Of a DNA stretch of 64,000 bases, positions 10,302-20,089 are shown piece after piece (the stretch's first letter is position 1; each line of letters starts with the position of its first letter). The position numbers and the translations under genes are program-made. Under the pieces are notes generated by a model. That model searched no databases, was not told where the DNA came from, and saw only the letters and a list, made by a program, of their open reading frames with translations. The stretch lies in contig NZ_JACERN010000003.1 of the NCBI RefSeq assembly GCF_013911085.1, positions 1-64,000 of the forward strand, read 5' to 3'. The stretch comes from Aquitalea aquatica (GTDB lineage: Bacteria > Pseudomonadota > Gammaproteobacteria > Burkholderiales > Chromobacteriaceae).

Positions 10302-10910
10302 ATGCGTGAACAAAGTCTGGCGTTGATCGAGGCGCAGCCAGCGCGCCATGTGCCAGAGCCCCATATACCGGGTGATCTGGCCATGTGGTTTTTCATCCTG
10401 GCGGAACTGGCGGTGTTCGGGGTGTTTTTCCTGGTGTACGGGGTATATCGCCGGCAGCAGCCGGCCTTGTTTGCCGAGGGCCAGACCCACCTGGATTTGC
10501 TGCTGCCCACGCTCAATACACTGCTGCTGATCGCCGGCAGTGCCTGCATGGTGGCGGCGGTGAGGCGGTTTGCCCAGGACCGGCAACGCGCGGCACGGCA
10601 ATCTCTGCTGCTGGCCATGGTGTTTGGCGGCGGTTTCCTGGTGTGCAAGCTGTATGAACTGGTGGGCAAATTCATGGCCGGCATCAGCTTGTCCAGCAAT
10701 GATTTCTGGATGTTCTACCTCTCGCTCACGGTGTTTCATTTCCTGCACGTGGTGCTGGGCATGGTGATTGTGGCTGCCGTTTGGTGGATGGCGCGTGATG
10801 GCCGCTATGGCCCGGGCCGGCTGGATGGCGTGGAAACCGCAGCGGCTTATTGGCATATGGTGGATCTGGTGTGGCTGGTGCTGTTTGCCCTGGTGTACGT
10901 GGCGCGCTAG
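10302..10910 (+). CDS. norE: NorE, cytochrome c oxidase subunit III-like protein
   Basis: A 202-residue membrane protein of the COX3/heme-copper-oxidase subunit III family with five to six helices. Characteristic parts are PGDLAMWFFILAELAVFGVFF, KLYELVGKF and the C-terminal TVFHFLHVVLGM plus AAAYWHMVDLVWLVLFALVYV. NorE helps full NO reductase activity in Paracoccus and Pseudomonas but is not part of the purified enzyme. The ATG at 10302 has GGAGG six nt upstream. It follows the norB hairpin and precedes norF. Confidence 0.88.
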   Translation: MREQSLALIEAQPARHVPEPHIPGDLAMWFFILAELAVFGVFFLVYGVYRRQQPALFAEGQTHLDLLLPTLNTLLLIAGSACMVAAVRRFAQDRQRAARQSLLLAMVFGGGFLVCKLYELVGKFMAGISLSSNDFWMFYLSLTVFHFLHVVLGMVIVAAVWWMARDGRYGPGRLDGVETAAAYWHMVDLVWLVLFALVYVAR

Positions 10911-10973
10911 CGCAGGTTCAAACCCTTATCCGGTATCAAGGATGCGGTGCTGCTTGCCCCCTATGCTGTGCAC

Positions 10974-11237
10974 ATGAACTATCCCGCACCTTCCCGTCAA
11001 TGGCTGTTGTGGCTCTGGCTGAGTGGCCTGACCCTGATGGCCGCACTGTTGGCCGAACAGGGCCTGTCGCTGGGGCAGGGCGCCCTGGCCCGGCTGGTGT
11101 TGCTGCTGGCCTGGGTCAAGGGCTTCACCGTGATCGAGCACTATATGGGCCTGCGCCACGCAACCCGCTGGCTGCGGCTGGTGGTGCATGGCTGGCTGCT
11201 GCTGGTGACGGGATTGCTGATCGTAAGTTTTTGCTGA
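10974..11237 (+). CDS. norF: NorF-like small membrane protein (COX4-type)
   Basis: An 87-residue protein with three hydrophobic helices and the motif LLAWVKGFTVIEHYMGLRHA, typical of prokaryotic cytochrome c oxidase subunit IV-like/NorF proteins. NorF contributes to NO reductase function together with NorE. The start is uncertain: ATG at 10974 gives the family-like N-terminus but has no clear ribosome binding site, whereas an in-frame GTG at 10947 is preceded by AAGGA. It lies between norE and norQ. Confidence 0.72.
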   Translation: MNYPAPSRQWLLWLWLSGLTLMAALLAEQGLSLGQGALARLVLLLAWVKGFTVIEHYMGLRHATRWLRLVVHGWLLLVTGLLIVSFC

Positions 11238-11246
11238 GGGCCGGAC

Positions 11247-12053
11247 ATGAATGCACCCGCACCCGCTGCTGTGGCAGCGCCGTTTTACCAGGCCCAGGGC
11301 GATGAATGCCGCCTGTTCGAAGCCGCCTGGCAACAGCAGTTGCCGGTATTGATCAAAGGCCCCACCGGCTGCGGCAAGACCCGCTTTGTTGCCCATATGG
11401 CGGCCCGGCTGGGGCTGCCGCTGATTACCGTTTCCTGCCATGACGATTTGTCCGCTGCCGATCTGGTGGGCCGCCACCTGATAGGAGATGGCCAGACAGT
11501 ATGGTGTGATGGCCCGCTGACCCGTGCCCTGCGCCAGGGCGGCATTTGCTATCTGGATGAAGTGGTGGAAGCGCGCAAGGACACCACCGTGGTGCTGCAC
11601 CCGCTTACCGACGACCGGCGCATGCTGCCTATCGAGCGCACTGGCGAACTGCTGGAAGCGCCGCCTTCCTTCATGCTGGTGGTGTCGTACAACCCGGGCT
11701 ACCAGCATGTGCTGAAAACCCTCAAGCCCAGTACCCGCCAGCGTTTTGTTGCCATGAGCTTTGATTTTCCCGCCCCGGATGTGGAACTGGCGGTGCTGAT
11801 GCAGGAAACCGGCATCGCAGAAAGCCAGGCGCGTCAGCTGGTGACGCTGGCAGGGCAGTTGCGCCGCCTGACTGGTTACGATCTGGATGAGTCGGTCAGC
11901 ACCCGTCTGCTGGTGTATGCCGCCAAGCTGATGATGTCCGGCATGTCGCCGCAGCAGGCCTGCCGCACTGCACTGGCCGAGCCGCTGAGCGATGAGGCCG
12001 ATACCATTGCCGCGCTGCTGGCCGTGATCGACACCCAGTTTCCCGCCAGGTAG
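11247..12053 (+). CDS. norQ: NorQ, MoxR-type AAA+ ATPase
   Basis: A 268-residue member of the CbbQ/NirQ/NorQ branch of AAA+ ATPases, which with a VWA-domain partner inserts or activates the metal centre of NorB. The Walker A GPTGCGKT lies near residue 40, the Walker B region is ICYLDEVVEAR, and sensor/arginine regions follow in SYNPGYQ and STRQRFVAM. It is followed 8 nt later by norD, its cognate VWA protein, and overlaps no neighbour. Assignment is strong from motif set and context. Confidence 0.93.
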   Translation: MNAPAPAAVAAPFYQAQGDECRLFEAAWQQQLPVLIKGPTGCGKTRFVAHMAARLGLPLITVSCHDDLSAADLVGRHLIGDGQTVWCDGPLTRALRQGGICYLDEVVEARKDTTVVLHPLTDDRRMLPIERTGELLEAPPSFMLVVSYNPGYQHVLKTLKPSTRQRFVAMSFDFPAPDVELAVLMQETGIAESQARQLVTLAGQLRRLTGYDLDESVSTRLLVYAAKLMMSGMSPQQACRTALAEPLSDEADTIAALLAVIDTQFPAR

Positions 12054-12060
12054 CGCGCTC

Positions 12061-13890
12061 ATGGAAGACATCGTAGGGGGCTGGTGGGACCGGCTGGTGC
12101 GCCGCGCGGCATACCGTGGCTACCCTGCCGCTGTCGTGGAGCTGGAAAGCATCGCCGGGCAGGCCCCGCTGTTTTTCCGTGCCATGGGCGGTGATCCGGC
12201 ACTGGTATTGCGCTCTACCGTTGGCACCGAACATGGCGCACGGCGGCGGCTGATCGAGCGGCTGGCCGGCACCGGCACCAAGGTGGAACTGGCCTGGCGC
12301 GACAGCCAGGCTTTTTATCTGCCGGACAAGCTGGACCTGTACCCGGATCCGGCACTGAATCGCCAGCTGTATTTCTGGCTGATGGCCCTGGCCGCCACCC
12401 CGGTGCCACCAGGCGACTGGCTGAACCGCAACCGCGCCGCCACCGCTGCTTGCCTGGCCGCCATGCCTGGGCTGGCGCTGGTTTACCAGCGGCTGCTGAC
12501 GGCCTTGCTGCCCATGCGTCCAGATCCGGCCAAGTTGCCCGAGGCCGAGGCCGCGCTCGAGCGTGCCATTCAGGCGGCCTTGCGCCAGCCGGATATCGAA
12601 CAGATTTTGCCGGCCATTGCCCAGCCGCCACTGCCGGTGCCGCTGTGGCTGCATCCGGCACCGCCGCTGGTGGATCAGGCGGGCGCGGCAGCGCAGCATG
12701 AAGCACAAAACCCGCAAGGCAAGCGGCCCGACCAGCGCTCACGCCGTCGTCGCTACCGCGCCCAGCGCGTGGCGCAGGACGAACGGAAAAACGGCATGCT
12801 GCTGGTGTTTCGCGCCGAAAGCCTGTTTACCTGGGACGAGTACGTCAAGGTCAACCGCCATACCGAAGAAGACGACGACAACAATGGCGAGGCGGCGGCA
12901 GAGGACATGAACCGCCTGTCGATCGCACAGGATGCCCATACCAAGTCCAGCAAGCTGAAGTTTGATCTGGACCTGCCAGCGGCGGCGTACGATGACAGCC
13001 CGTTGGGGCCGGGCCTGAAGTTGCCGGAGTGGAACTGGAAACAGCAAAGACTGGTGGAAGACCACTGCATCATCAAGCCCATGCTGCCGCGCGATGCTCA
13101 TCCGGCTGCCTTGCCCGACCGCCTGCTGCCACTGGCCCGGCGTCTGCGCCGCCAGTTCCAGGCGCTGGCTCCGGAACGGGTGCGGCGCAGCGGAGAAGCC
13201 AGCGGCCCGGATATCGATATTGATCGTGTCATCCGTTTCATGTCCGAGCGCATGAGCGGCGTGGCCATCGCCGAGCCCGCGCTCTACCAGGCGTGGCCGC
13301 CCGGTGAGCGCAGCCTGGCCTGTCTCACGCTGGCTGACCTGTCGCTGTCTACCGAAAGCTGGGTAGGGGAGTCCGGGCGAGTGATCGATGTGATACGCGA
13401 CAGCCTGCTGTTGTTTGCCGAAGCGCTATCGGCCAGTGGCGACGCCTTTGGCCTGTACGGTTTTTCCTCGATCCGTCGTCAGGAAGTGCGTTTGCAGGTG
13501 TTGAAGGACTTTGCCGAACGCTACGACGACAACACCCGTGGCCGCATCATCGCCATTCGCCCCGGCTATTACACCCGTATGGGCGCGGCCATTCGCCAGA
13601 GCAGCCGCATCCTGTTGCAACAGCCGGCAGCCCGCCGCCTGCTGCTGATCATTTCCGATGGCAAGCCCAATGACCTGGATCACTACGAAGGCCGCTACGG
13701 CATCGAGGATACTCGCCAGGCCATTCTGGAAGCACGCCGCGACGGTCTGCTGCCCTTTTGCGTGACGGTGGACCGCGAGGCCGGTGACTACCTGCCACAT
13801 TTGTTTGGCCATCGTGGCTATGTTGTCGTGCAGCAAGCGCAGACCCTGCCGCAGGTGCTCACCCGCCTGTACGCTGGCTTTACCCGCTGA
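12061..13890 (+). CDS. norD: NorD, VWA-domain NO reductase activation protein
   Basis: A 609-residue cytoplasmic protein. The C-terminal third is a von Willebrand factor A domain with an intact MIDAS start DLSLS in TLADLSLSTESW and the downstream ISDGKPNDLDHYEG segment, highly typical of NorD/CbbO. The middle contains an acidic linker (EEDDDNNGEAAAEDMNR), and the N-terminal part is helical. NorD works with the NorQ ATPase to mature NO reductase. It ends the nor gene run, followed by two consecutive terminator hairpins. Confidence 0.93.
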   Translation: MEDIVGGWWDRLVRRAAYRGYPAAVVELESIAGQAPLFFRAMGGDPALVLRSTVGTEHGARRRLIERLAGTGTKVELAWRDSQAFYLPDKLDLYPDPALNRQLYFWLMALAATPVPPGDWLNRNRAATAACLAAMPGLALVYQRLLTALLPMRPDPAKLPEAEAALERAIQAALRQPDIEQILPAIAQPPLPVPLWLHPAPPLVDQAGAAAQHEAQNPQGKRPDQRSRRRRYRAQRVAQDERKNGMLLVFRAESLFTWDEYVKVNRHTEEDDDNNGEAAAEDMNRLSIAQDAHTKSSKLKFDLDLPAAAYDDSPLGPGLKLPEWNWKQQRLVEDHCIIKPMLPRDAHPAALPDRLLPLARRLRRQFQALAPERVRRSGEASGPDIDIDRVIRFMSERMSGVAIAEPALYQAWPPGERSLACLTLADLSLSTESWVGESGRVIDVIRDSLLLFAEALSASGDAFGLYGFSSIRRQEVRLQVLKDFAERYDDNTRGRIIAIRPGYYTRMGAAIRQSSRILLQQPAARRLLLIISDGKPNDLDHYEGRYGIEDTRQAILEARRDGLLPFCVTVDREAGDYLPHLFGHRGYVVVQQAQTLPQVLTRLYAGFTR

Positions 13891-13920
13891 GCTTGCTGCA
13901 GCTTTCTTGACCAGTACTCC

Positions 13921-13968
13921 AAGGTGTACGCACCTTTTTCTCCCGGCCCTGGTGGCCGGGATTTTTTT
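13921..13968 (+). terminator. Tandem terminator after norD
   Basis: Two hairpins in series: AAGGTG/CACCTT with a TTTC tail (13921-13939), then CCCGGCC/GGCCGGG with a 5-nt loop and seven T (13942-13968). The second is a strong intrinsic terminator. Confidence 0.85.
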
Positions 13969-14035
13969 GGTAGGGGCCGGATGATTTCTTGATATGCATC
14001 CATGAGCGGCTTTGGCCGGGCCGGAATAATGGTAC

Positions 14036-14251
14036 ATGGCTAAAAAATTCCCGCTGAATCCACCGCACCCGGAGCGCATCTGCTGGGGCTGCGACAAATA
14101 CTGCCCTGCCGACTCCCTGCAATGCGGCAATGGCTCCGGCCGTACCCAGCATCCGGCGGAGGTGCTGGGGGACGACTGGTATGAATACGGCGACTGGGGG
14201 CTGGAGGTGGAGCCGGAACAGAAATCGCTGAGCTTGCCGGAAAAGAAATGA
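14036..14251 (+). CDS. DUF3079 family small cysteine-containing protein
   Basis: A 71-residue protein beginning MAKKFPLNPPHPERICWGC, with DKYCPADSLQCGNGS and TQHPAEVLGDDW, the recognisable pattern of DUF3079. Its cysteines (CWGC..YC..C) suggest metal or redox binding, but no function is established. It is a free-standing gene between the norD terminator and the nirS promoter, and carries no obvious Dnr box of its own. The highly charged C-terminus (EQKSLSLPEKK) is probably disordered. Confidence 0.75.
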   Translation: MAKKFPLNPPHPERICWGCDKYCPADSLQCGNGSGRTQHPAEVLGDDWYEYGDWGLEVEPEQKSLSLPEKK

Positions 14252-14323
14252 ATCTCCCCCTGAATAGCGTCGCGGTTTGTGGGCGGCGCTGCTTTGTTTA
14301 AACCATTTCCGCCCTGTGGTTAA

Positions 14324-16138
<1,815 letters not shown>

Positions 16139-16175
16139 TCTGGGATAAGTCCTTCCTGACATTCCACTGTTGAAA

Positions 16176-16203
16176 TCCGGCAGACAGCATATGGTCTGCC
16201 GGA
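16176..16203 (+). other. Intercistronic hairpin between nirS and nirM
   Basis: Perfect 10-bp stem TCCGGCAGAC/GTCTGCCGGA with an 8-nt loop and no T-run, ending just before the AAGGAGA of nirM. Probably an mRNA stabiliser or processing element rather than a terminator. Confidence 0.55.
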
Positions 16204-16217
16204 CCAAGGAGAATTCG

Positions 16218-16526
16218 ATGAAGCAGCTACTGATTGCCCTGGCCCTGGGTGGGCTGATGACGGCCGGGCTGGCCCAGGCGGCCAGCGGGCCGGAACTGGC
16301 CAAGCAATACAACTGCCTGGCCTGCCACAGCGTGGATGCCAAGCTGGTTGGCCCGTCCTACAAGCAGGTGGCGGCCAAATACAAGGGCCAGGATGTCACG
16401 GCCAAACTGATGCAGAAGGTAAAGGCGGGTGGTTCCGGCAGCTTTGGTGCCATTCCGATGTCGCCTAATCCGCAAGTGCCGGATGCCGATCTCAAGCAGC
16501 TGGTGGCATGGATTCTGGCCCAGTAA
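16218..16526 (+). CDS. nirM: Cytochrome c-551 (electron donor to NirS)
   Basis: A 102-residue periplasmic cytochrome c. The signal peptide MKQLLIALALGGLMTAGLAQA is followed by a mature domain of about 80 residues with C33-L-A-C36-H37 and the methionine ligand in AIPMSPNPQVPD, both classical for c-551/c8 cytochromes. These proteins carry electrons from the bc1 complex to nitrite reductase. The ATG at 16218 has an AAGGAGA ribosome binding site. It follows nirS and its 3' end overlaps nirC by 19 nt. Confidence 0.93.
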   Translation: MKQLLIALALGGLMTAGLAQAASGPELAKQYNCLACHSVDAKLVGPSYKQVAAKYKGQDVTAKLMQKVKAGGSGSFGAIPMSPNPQVPDADLKQLVAWILAQ

Positions 16527-16846
16527 GGCGTGGCCTGTGGCTGCTGGTGCTACTGGCGGCCAGCTTCTGCCAGCAGGCCGCAGCAGCACCACCGGCCGAG
16601 CCCCGTGCCGGTGAGCTGTTGCAGTTGCTGCATAAGGATTGCGGTGCCTGTCACGGTCTCAGCCTCAAGGGCGGGCTGGGCAGCCCGCTCACCCCCCAGG
16701 CGCTGGCCGGCAAGCCGGCCGACAGCCTGGTGGCCACCATTCTCAATGGCCGCCCCGGCACCCCGATGCCGCCATGGCGGCCTTTCCTTTCCGAAGAAGA
16801 AGCGCAATGGCTGGTTCAACTTTTGCAACAGGGCGGCGCACGCTAG
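16508..16846 (+). CDS. nirC: NirC, small periplasmic cytochrome c
   Basis: A 112-residue c-type cytochrome with signal sequence RRGLWLLVLLAASFCQQAAA and a single heme motif C45-G-A-C48-H49, followed by the family segment GLGSPLTPQALAGKPADSL and the methionine ligand candidate in PGTPMPPWRPFLSEEEAQWL. NirC can supply electrons to NirS and is implicated in heme d1 maturation. It overlaps nirM at its start and nirF at its end (40 nt), showing translational coupling. Confidence 0.88.
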   Translation: MDSGPVRRGLWLLVLLAASFCQQAAAAPPAEPRAGELLQLLHKDCGACHGLSLKGGLGSPLTPQALAGKPADSLVATILNGRPGTPMPPWRPFLSEEEAQWLVQLLQQGGAR

Positions 16847-18009
16847 CCCGTCTGCTGGCACCGCTGCTGTGTCTGGCCCTGGCTGGCTGTGCCAGCACGC
16901 CGCTGCGCGGCACTGGCGACCTGGGCGTGGTGATCGAACGCGCCAGCGGCAGCGTGCAGATTGTCGATAACAGTCATGCACAATCGCTGGCGCGAGTGCA
17001 GGGTCTGGGTGATCTGTCGCATGCCTCGGTGGTGTTCTCGCGTGATGCCCGCTATGCCTATGTGTTTGGCCGCGACGGTGCCATCAGCAAGGTGGACCTG
17101 CTTGCCGCCCGGCTGGTGAAACGGGTGGAACAGGCTAGCAACAGCATAGGTGGTGCCATTTCCAGTGATGGCCGAGTGATTGCCGCGCAAAACTACAGCC
17201 CCGGAGGGGTGAAGCTGTTTGATGCTGACAACCTGCAGCTATTGTCCAGCGTCAGCACGGCGGCCTTTGGCGGTGGCGAATCCAAGGTGGTGGGCCTAGC
17301 CGACATGCCGGGTAACCGCTTTGCCTTTGCCCTGTACGACAGCGGGGAAATCTGGCTGCTGGATGCCAGCACGCCCAGCGCGCCCAAGGTCCAGCGTTTC
17401 GAGCACATCGGCAAGCAGCCTTACGATGGCCTGGCCAGCAGTGATGGCCGCTATTTCATTGCCGGACTATATGGCGAAGATGGCTTGGCCTTGTTTGATA
17501 GCTGGCATGCCGACGCTGGTGTGCGGCGCATTCTGGCCGGTTATGGCCGTGGCCGGCAGGCCTTGCCGGTGTACAAGATGCCGCATTTGCGTGGCTGGTC
17601 GATTGCCGGCGACTACGCCTTCCTGCCCGCCATTGGCCAGCACGAGGTATTGGTGGCCGACAACCGCAGCTGGGCGCAGGTCGCCACGGTGCCGGTGCTG
17701 GGCCAGCCGGTATTCGTGATGGCCGAACCGGGCGGGCGGCGGGTGTGGGTCAACTTTGCCTTCCCCGACAATGACAAGGTACAGGTGATTGATGTGCCGA
17801 CCCGGCAGGTGATCAAGACCCTGCAACCGGGCCGCGCCATCCTGCACATGGAATTCACCCCCCGTGGCGATGCGGTGTGGCTGTCCAGCCGCGACGACAA
17901 CAAGCTCCTGGTGATCGACACCGCCACGCTCACCGTGCGCCGCACGCTGCCGGCGCTGGAGCCGTCCGGCATTTTCTTCAGCAGCCGCGCCAGCAGGATG
18001 GGGATGTGA
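16807..18009 (+). CDS. nirF: NirF, heme d1 biosynthesis protein
   Basis: A 400-residue periplasmic beta-propeller protein related to the d1 domain of NirS and required for a late step of heme d1 synthesis. The N-terminus has a twin-arginine-like RR and a lipobox LALAGC with C28, so it is predicted to be an outer- or inner-membrane lipoprotein. The body shows the repeating propeller pattern (YAYVFGRDGAISKVDL, VIAAQNYSPGGVKLFD) and the NirF ending TLPALEPSGIFF. The ATG at 16807 lies inside the nirC 3' end. Its stop codon overlaps the start of nirDL (ATGA). Confidence 0.92.
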   Translation: MAGSTFATGRRTLARLLAPLLCLALAGCASTPLRGTGDLGVVIERASGSVQIVDNSHAQSLARVQGLGDLSHASVVFSRDARYAYVFGRDGAISKVDLLAARLVKRVEQASNSIGGAISSDGRVIAAQNYSPGGVKLFDADNLQLLSSVSTAAFGGGESKVVGLADMPGNRFAFALYDSGEIWLLDASTPSAPKVQRFEHIGKQPYDGLASSDGRYFIAGLYGEDGLALFDSWHADAGVRRILAGYGRGRQALPVYKMPHLRGWSIAGDYAFLPAIGQHEVLVADNRSWAQVATVPVLGQPVFVMAEPGGRRVWVNFAFPDNDKVQVIDVPTRQVIKTLQPGRAILHMEFTPRGDAVWLSSRDDNKLLVIDTATLTVRRTLPALEPSGIFFSSRASRMGM

Positions 18010-19013
18010 TGCCAAACCAGCCAAGCCCGTCCGCGCTGCCGCCGCGCAGCCTGCATGCCCTGGACCGTTGCCAGAAGCAGTTTCCGCTCAGCGCCACGCC
18101 CTTTGCCGACATGGCCGCCCTGTTGGGGGGTGGCTGGACGGCCAATGCCCTGCTGCAACTGCTGCAGTCGGCCCAGCAAGCTGGCCTGCTGTCGCGCTTG
18201 GGCGCAGTGTTTGCCCCCAATACCGTGGGCAGCAGCACGCTGGCCGCACTGGCCGTGCCACCGGAGCGGCTGGATGCGGTGGCTGCCTTTGTCAGCAGCC
18301 ATGCCGAGGTCAACCATAACTACCAGCGCGACCACCACTTCAATCTGTGGTTTGTGGTAACCGCCAGCGATGCCGCCGCCGTGGCCGAGGTGCTGTCGCG
18401 CATCCATCTGGCCACCGGTCTGGTGCCGCTGAACCTGCCCTTGCTGCGCGAATACCATATTGATCTGGGCTTTGCGCTGGATGGCAGCAGCGCCGTGCGT
18501 CAGCCCCAACGGCAGCCGGACCCGATCCGTCCGGACTGGCGTCAGCAACGCCTGCTGGCCGCGCTGCGTGGCGGCCTGCCGCTGCAATTGCATCCTTTCC
18601 AGCTGCTGGCCAGTGGCTGCGGCCTGACCGAGCAGGAAGTGCTGCGGCAATTGCAGGAGTGGCAGGTGCAGGGCGTGTTGCGGCGCTTTGGCGCGGTACT
18701 GCGCCATGCCGAGCTGGGCTATCGCCACAATGCCATGTGCGTGTGGCAGATCGACGATGCCGCCACGCGCGAGCGCATTGCCCGGCAACTGGCTGGCGAG
18801 GCGGCGGTGACGCTGTGTTACGAGCGCCCGGCGCGGCCACCGCACTGGCCTTACCAGCTGCTTTGCATGATTCACGCCAGCGATGCCGCCAGCCTGCAGG
18901 CCGCGCTGGAACAGCTCATCCAGCGCCATGGCCTGCAGCCTTATCCGCATGCGGTATTGCCCTCACTCAAACGCTACACCCAACGTGGAGCCTGTTATGG
19001 CCATCACGCATAG
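18009..19013 (+). CDS. nirD: Fused siroheme decarboxylase NirDL
   Basis: Siroheme decarboxylase removes the acetate carboxyls at C12 and C18 of siroheme to give 12,18-didecarboxysiroheme in heme d1 synthesis. 334 residues composed of two AsnC/Lrp-like halves: residues about 1-160 with VNHNYQRDHHFNLWFV and a second half from about 175 with a winged-helix region (LLRQ-type GVLRRFGAVLRH) and PARPPHWPYQLLCMIH. In Pseudomonas the NirD and NirL partners are separate genes; here they are fused. The ATG overlaps the nirF stop. A second fused paralogue of identical length follows. Confidence 0.87.
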   Translation: MPNQPSPSALPPRSLHALDRCQKQFPLSATPFADMAALLGGGWTANALLQLLQSAQQAGLLSRLGAVFAPNTVGSSTLAALAVPPERLDAVAAFVSSHAEVNHNYQRDHHFNLWFVVTASDAAAVAEVLSRIHLATGLVPLNLPLLREYHIDLGFALDGSSAVRQPQRQPDPIRPDWRQQRLLAALRGGLPLQLHPFQLLASGCGLTEQEVLRQLQEWQVQGVLRRFGAVLRHAELGYRHNAMCVWQIDDAATRERIARQLAGEAAVTLCYERPARPPHWPYQLLCMIHASDAASLQAALEQLIQRHGLQPYPHAVLPSLKRYTQRGACYGHHA

Positions 19014-20001
19014 CCAGGCTACGCTCAACCCGCTGGAAACCAGCATCGTCAACCAGCTGCAAGGCGGCTTTCCGCTGGATAGCAATCCCTTTGCCAGCGC
19101 CGCCGCCGTACTGGGTTGCAGCGAGCGGGCCTTGCTGCAGGGGCTGGATGGCCTGCTGCAGCGTCAGGTGCTCACCCGTTTTGGCCCGCTCTACCAGATA
19201 GAACGCATGGGCGGCTGCTTTGTGCTGGCCGCACTGGCGGTGCCGCCGGCCCGTTTCGACGAGGTCGCGGCGGCGGTCAACAGCCTGCCTGCGGTGGCGC
19301 ACAACTACCAGCGCAGCCACAAGCTGAACATGTGGTTTGTACTGGCCGCCTCCAGTCAGGCCGGGATTTCCGCCGCTTGCAGTGCCATCGAACTGCTCAC
19401 CGGCCTGACCGTGCATGCCTTCCCCAAACAGCGCGAATACTTTGTCGGCATGCGCTTTACCGTGGGTGGCCAGGCGGCAGTGGGACAGCTCAGTGCCGGG
19501 CGTACCTGCAAGGACGACAGCCACACGCCACCACTGGACGAAGACGACTGGCGGCTGATCCGCGCCACCCAGGCCGGGCTGCCGCTGGTGGCGCAGCCTT
19601 ATCGCCAGCTGGCCGACAGCCTGCAACTGCCGGAGGACATGGTGCTGGCGCGGCTGGGGAGCATGCTGGAGCAGGGGGTGATCCGCCGCATCGGCGCAGT
19701 GCCCAATCATTACGCCATCGGCTACCGCGCCAACGGCATGGCGGTGTTCGATGTGGCGGACGAGCTGGTGGATGAACTGGGCCAGCAACTGGGCCAGCTG
19801 GATTGCGTCAGCCACTGCTATCGCCGCCCGCGTCATTTGCCGCACTGGCCGTACAACCTGTTTGCCATGGTGCATTCCAGCAGCCGGCGGGCGGTGCGCG
19901 AGCAGCAGGGCCAGCTATTGCAGCTGCTGGGCCCGGCCTGCCGCCGCCATGCCGTGCTGTTTTCCACCCGTATCCTGAAAAAATCCGGTCTGCGGGTGTA
20001 A
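18997..20001 (+). CDS. nirG: Fused siroheme decarboxylase paralogue (NirGH type)
   Basis: A 334-residue, two-domain relative of the preceding gene with the same landmarks: VAHNYQRSHKLNMWFV in the first half and PRHLPHWPYNLFAMVH in the second, each on an AsnC/Lrp-like fold. By analogy with nirDLGH clusters it should form, with the NirDL fusion, the complete siroheme decarboxylase. The ATG at 18997 has GGAG upstream and overlaps nirDL by 17 nt. Which of the two fusions corresponds to NirD-L and which to NirG-H is inferred from order only. Confidence 0.85.
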   Translation: MAITHSQATLNPLETSIVNQLQGGFPLDSNPFASAAAVLGCSERALLQGLDGLLQRQVLTRFGPLYQIERMGGCFVLAALAVPPARFDEVAAAVNSLPAVAHNYQRSHKLNMWFVLAASSQAGISAACSAIELLTGLTVHAFPKQREYFVGMRFTVGGQAAVGQLSAGRTCKDDSHTPPLDEDDWRLIRATQAGLPLVAQPYRQLADSLQLPEDMVLARLGSMLEQGVIRRIGAVPNHYAIGYRANGMAVFDVADELVDELGQQLGQLDCVSHCYRRPRHLPHWPYNLFAMVHSSSRRAVREQQGQLLQLLGPACRRHAVLFSTRILKKSGLRV

Positions 20002-20017
20002 GCCGGGATTGATCCCG

Positions 20018-20031
20018 TTGATACGGGTCAA
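20018..20031 (+). promoter_or_regulatory. Putative Dnr/Fnr-type box upstream of nirJ
   Basis: TTGATACGGGTCAA matches TTGAT-N4-ATCAA with one change. Its centre is about 65 nt before the nirJ start, suggesting a second promoter inside the nir cluster. Confidence 0.65.
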
Positions 20032-20089
20032 GGAGCGCTGCCTGCATGTCCCCGCACACTGTCTGCCGTCACCATTGCCGGAGCCTTTC

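Noticed and set aside
10926-12071. Minus-strand frame opposite norF and norQ
   Set aside because: No family features, and it lies entirely across two recognised genes.
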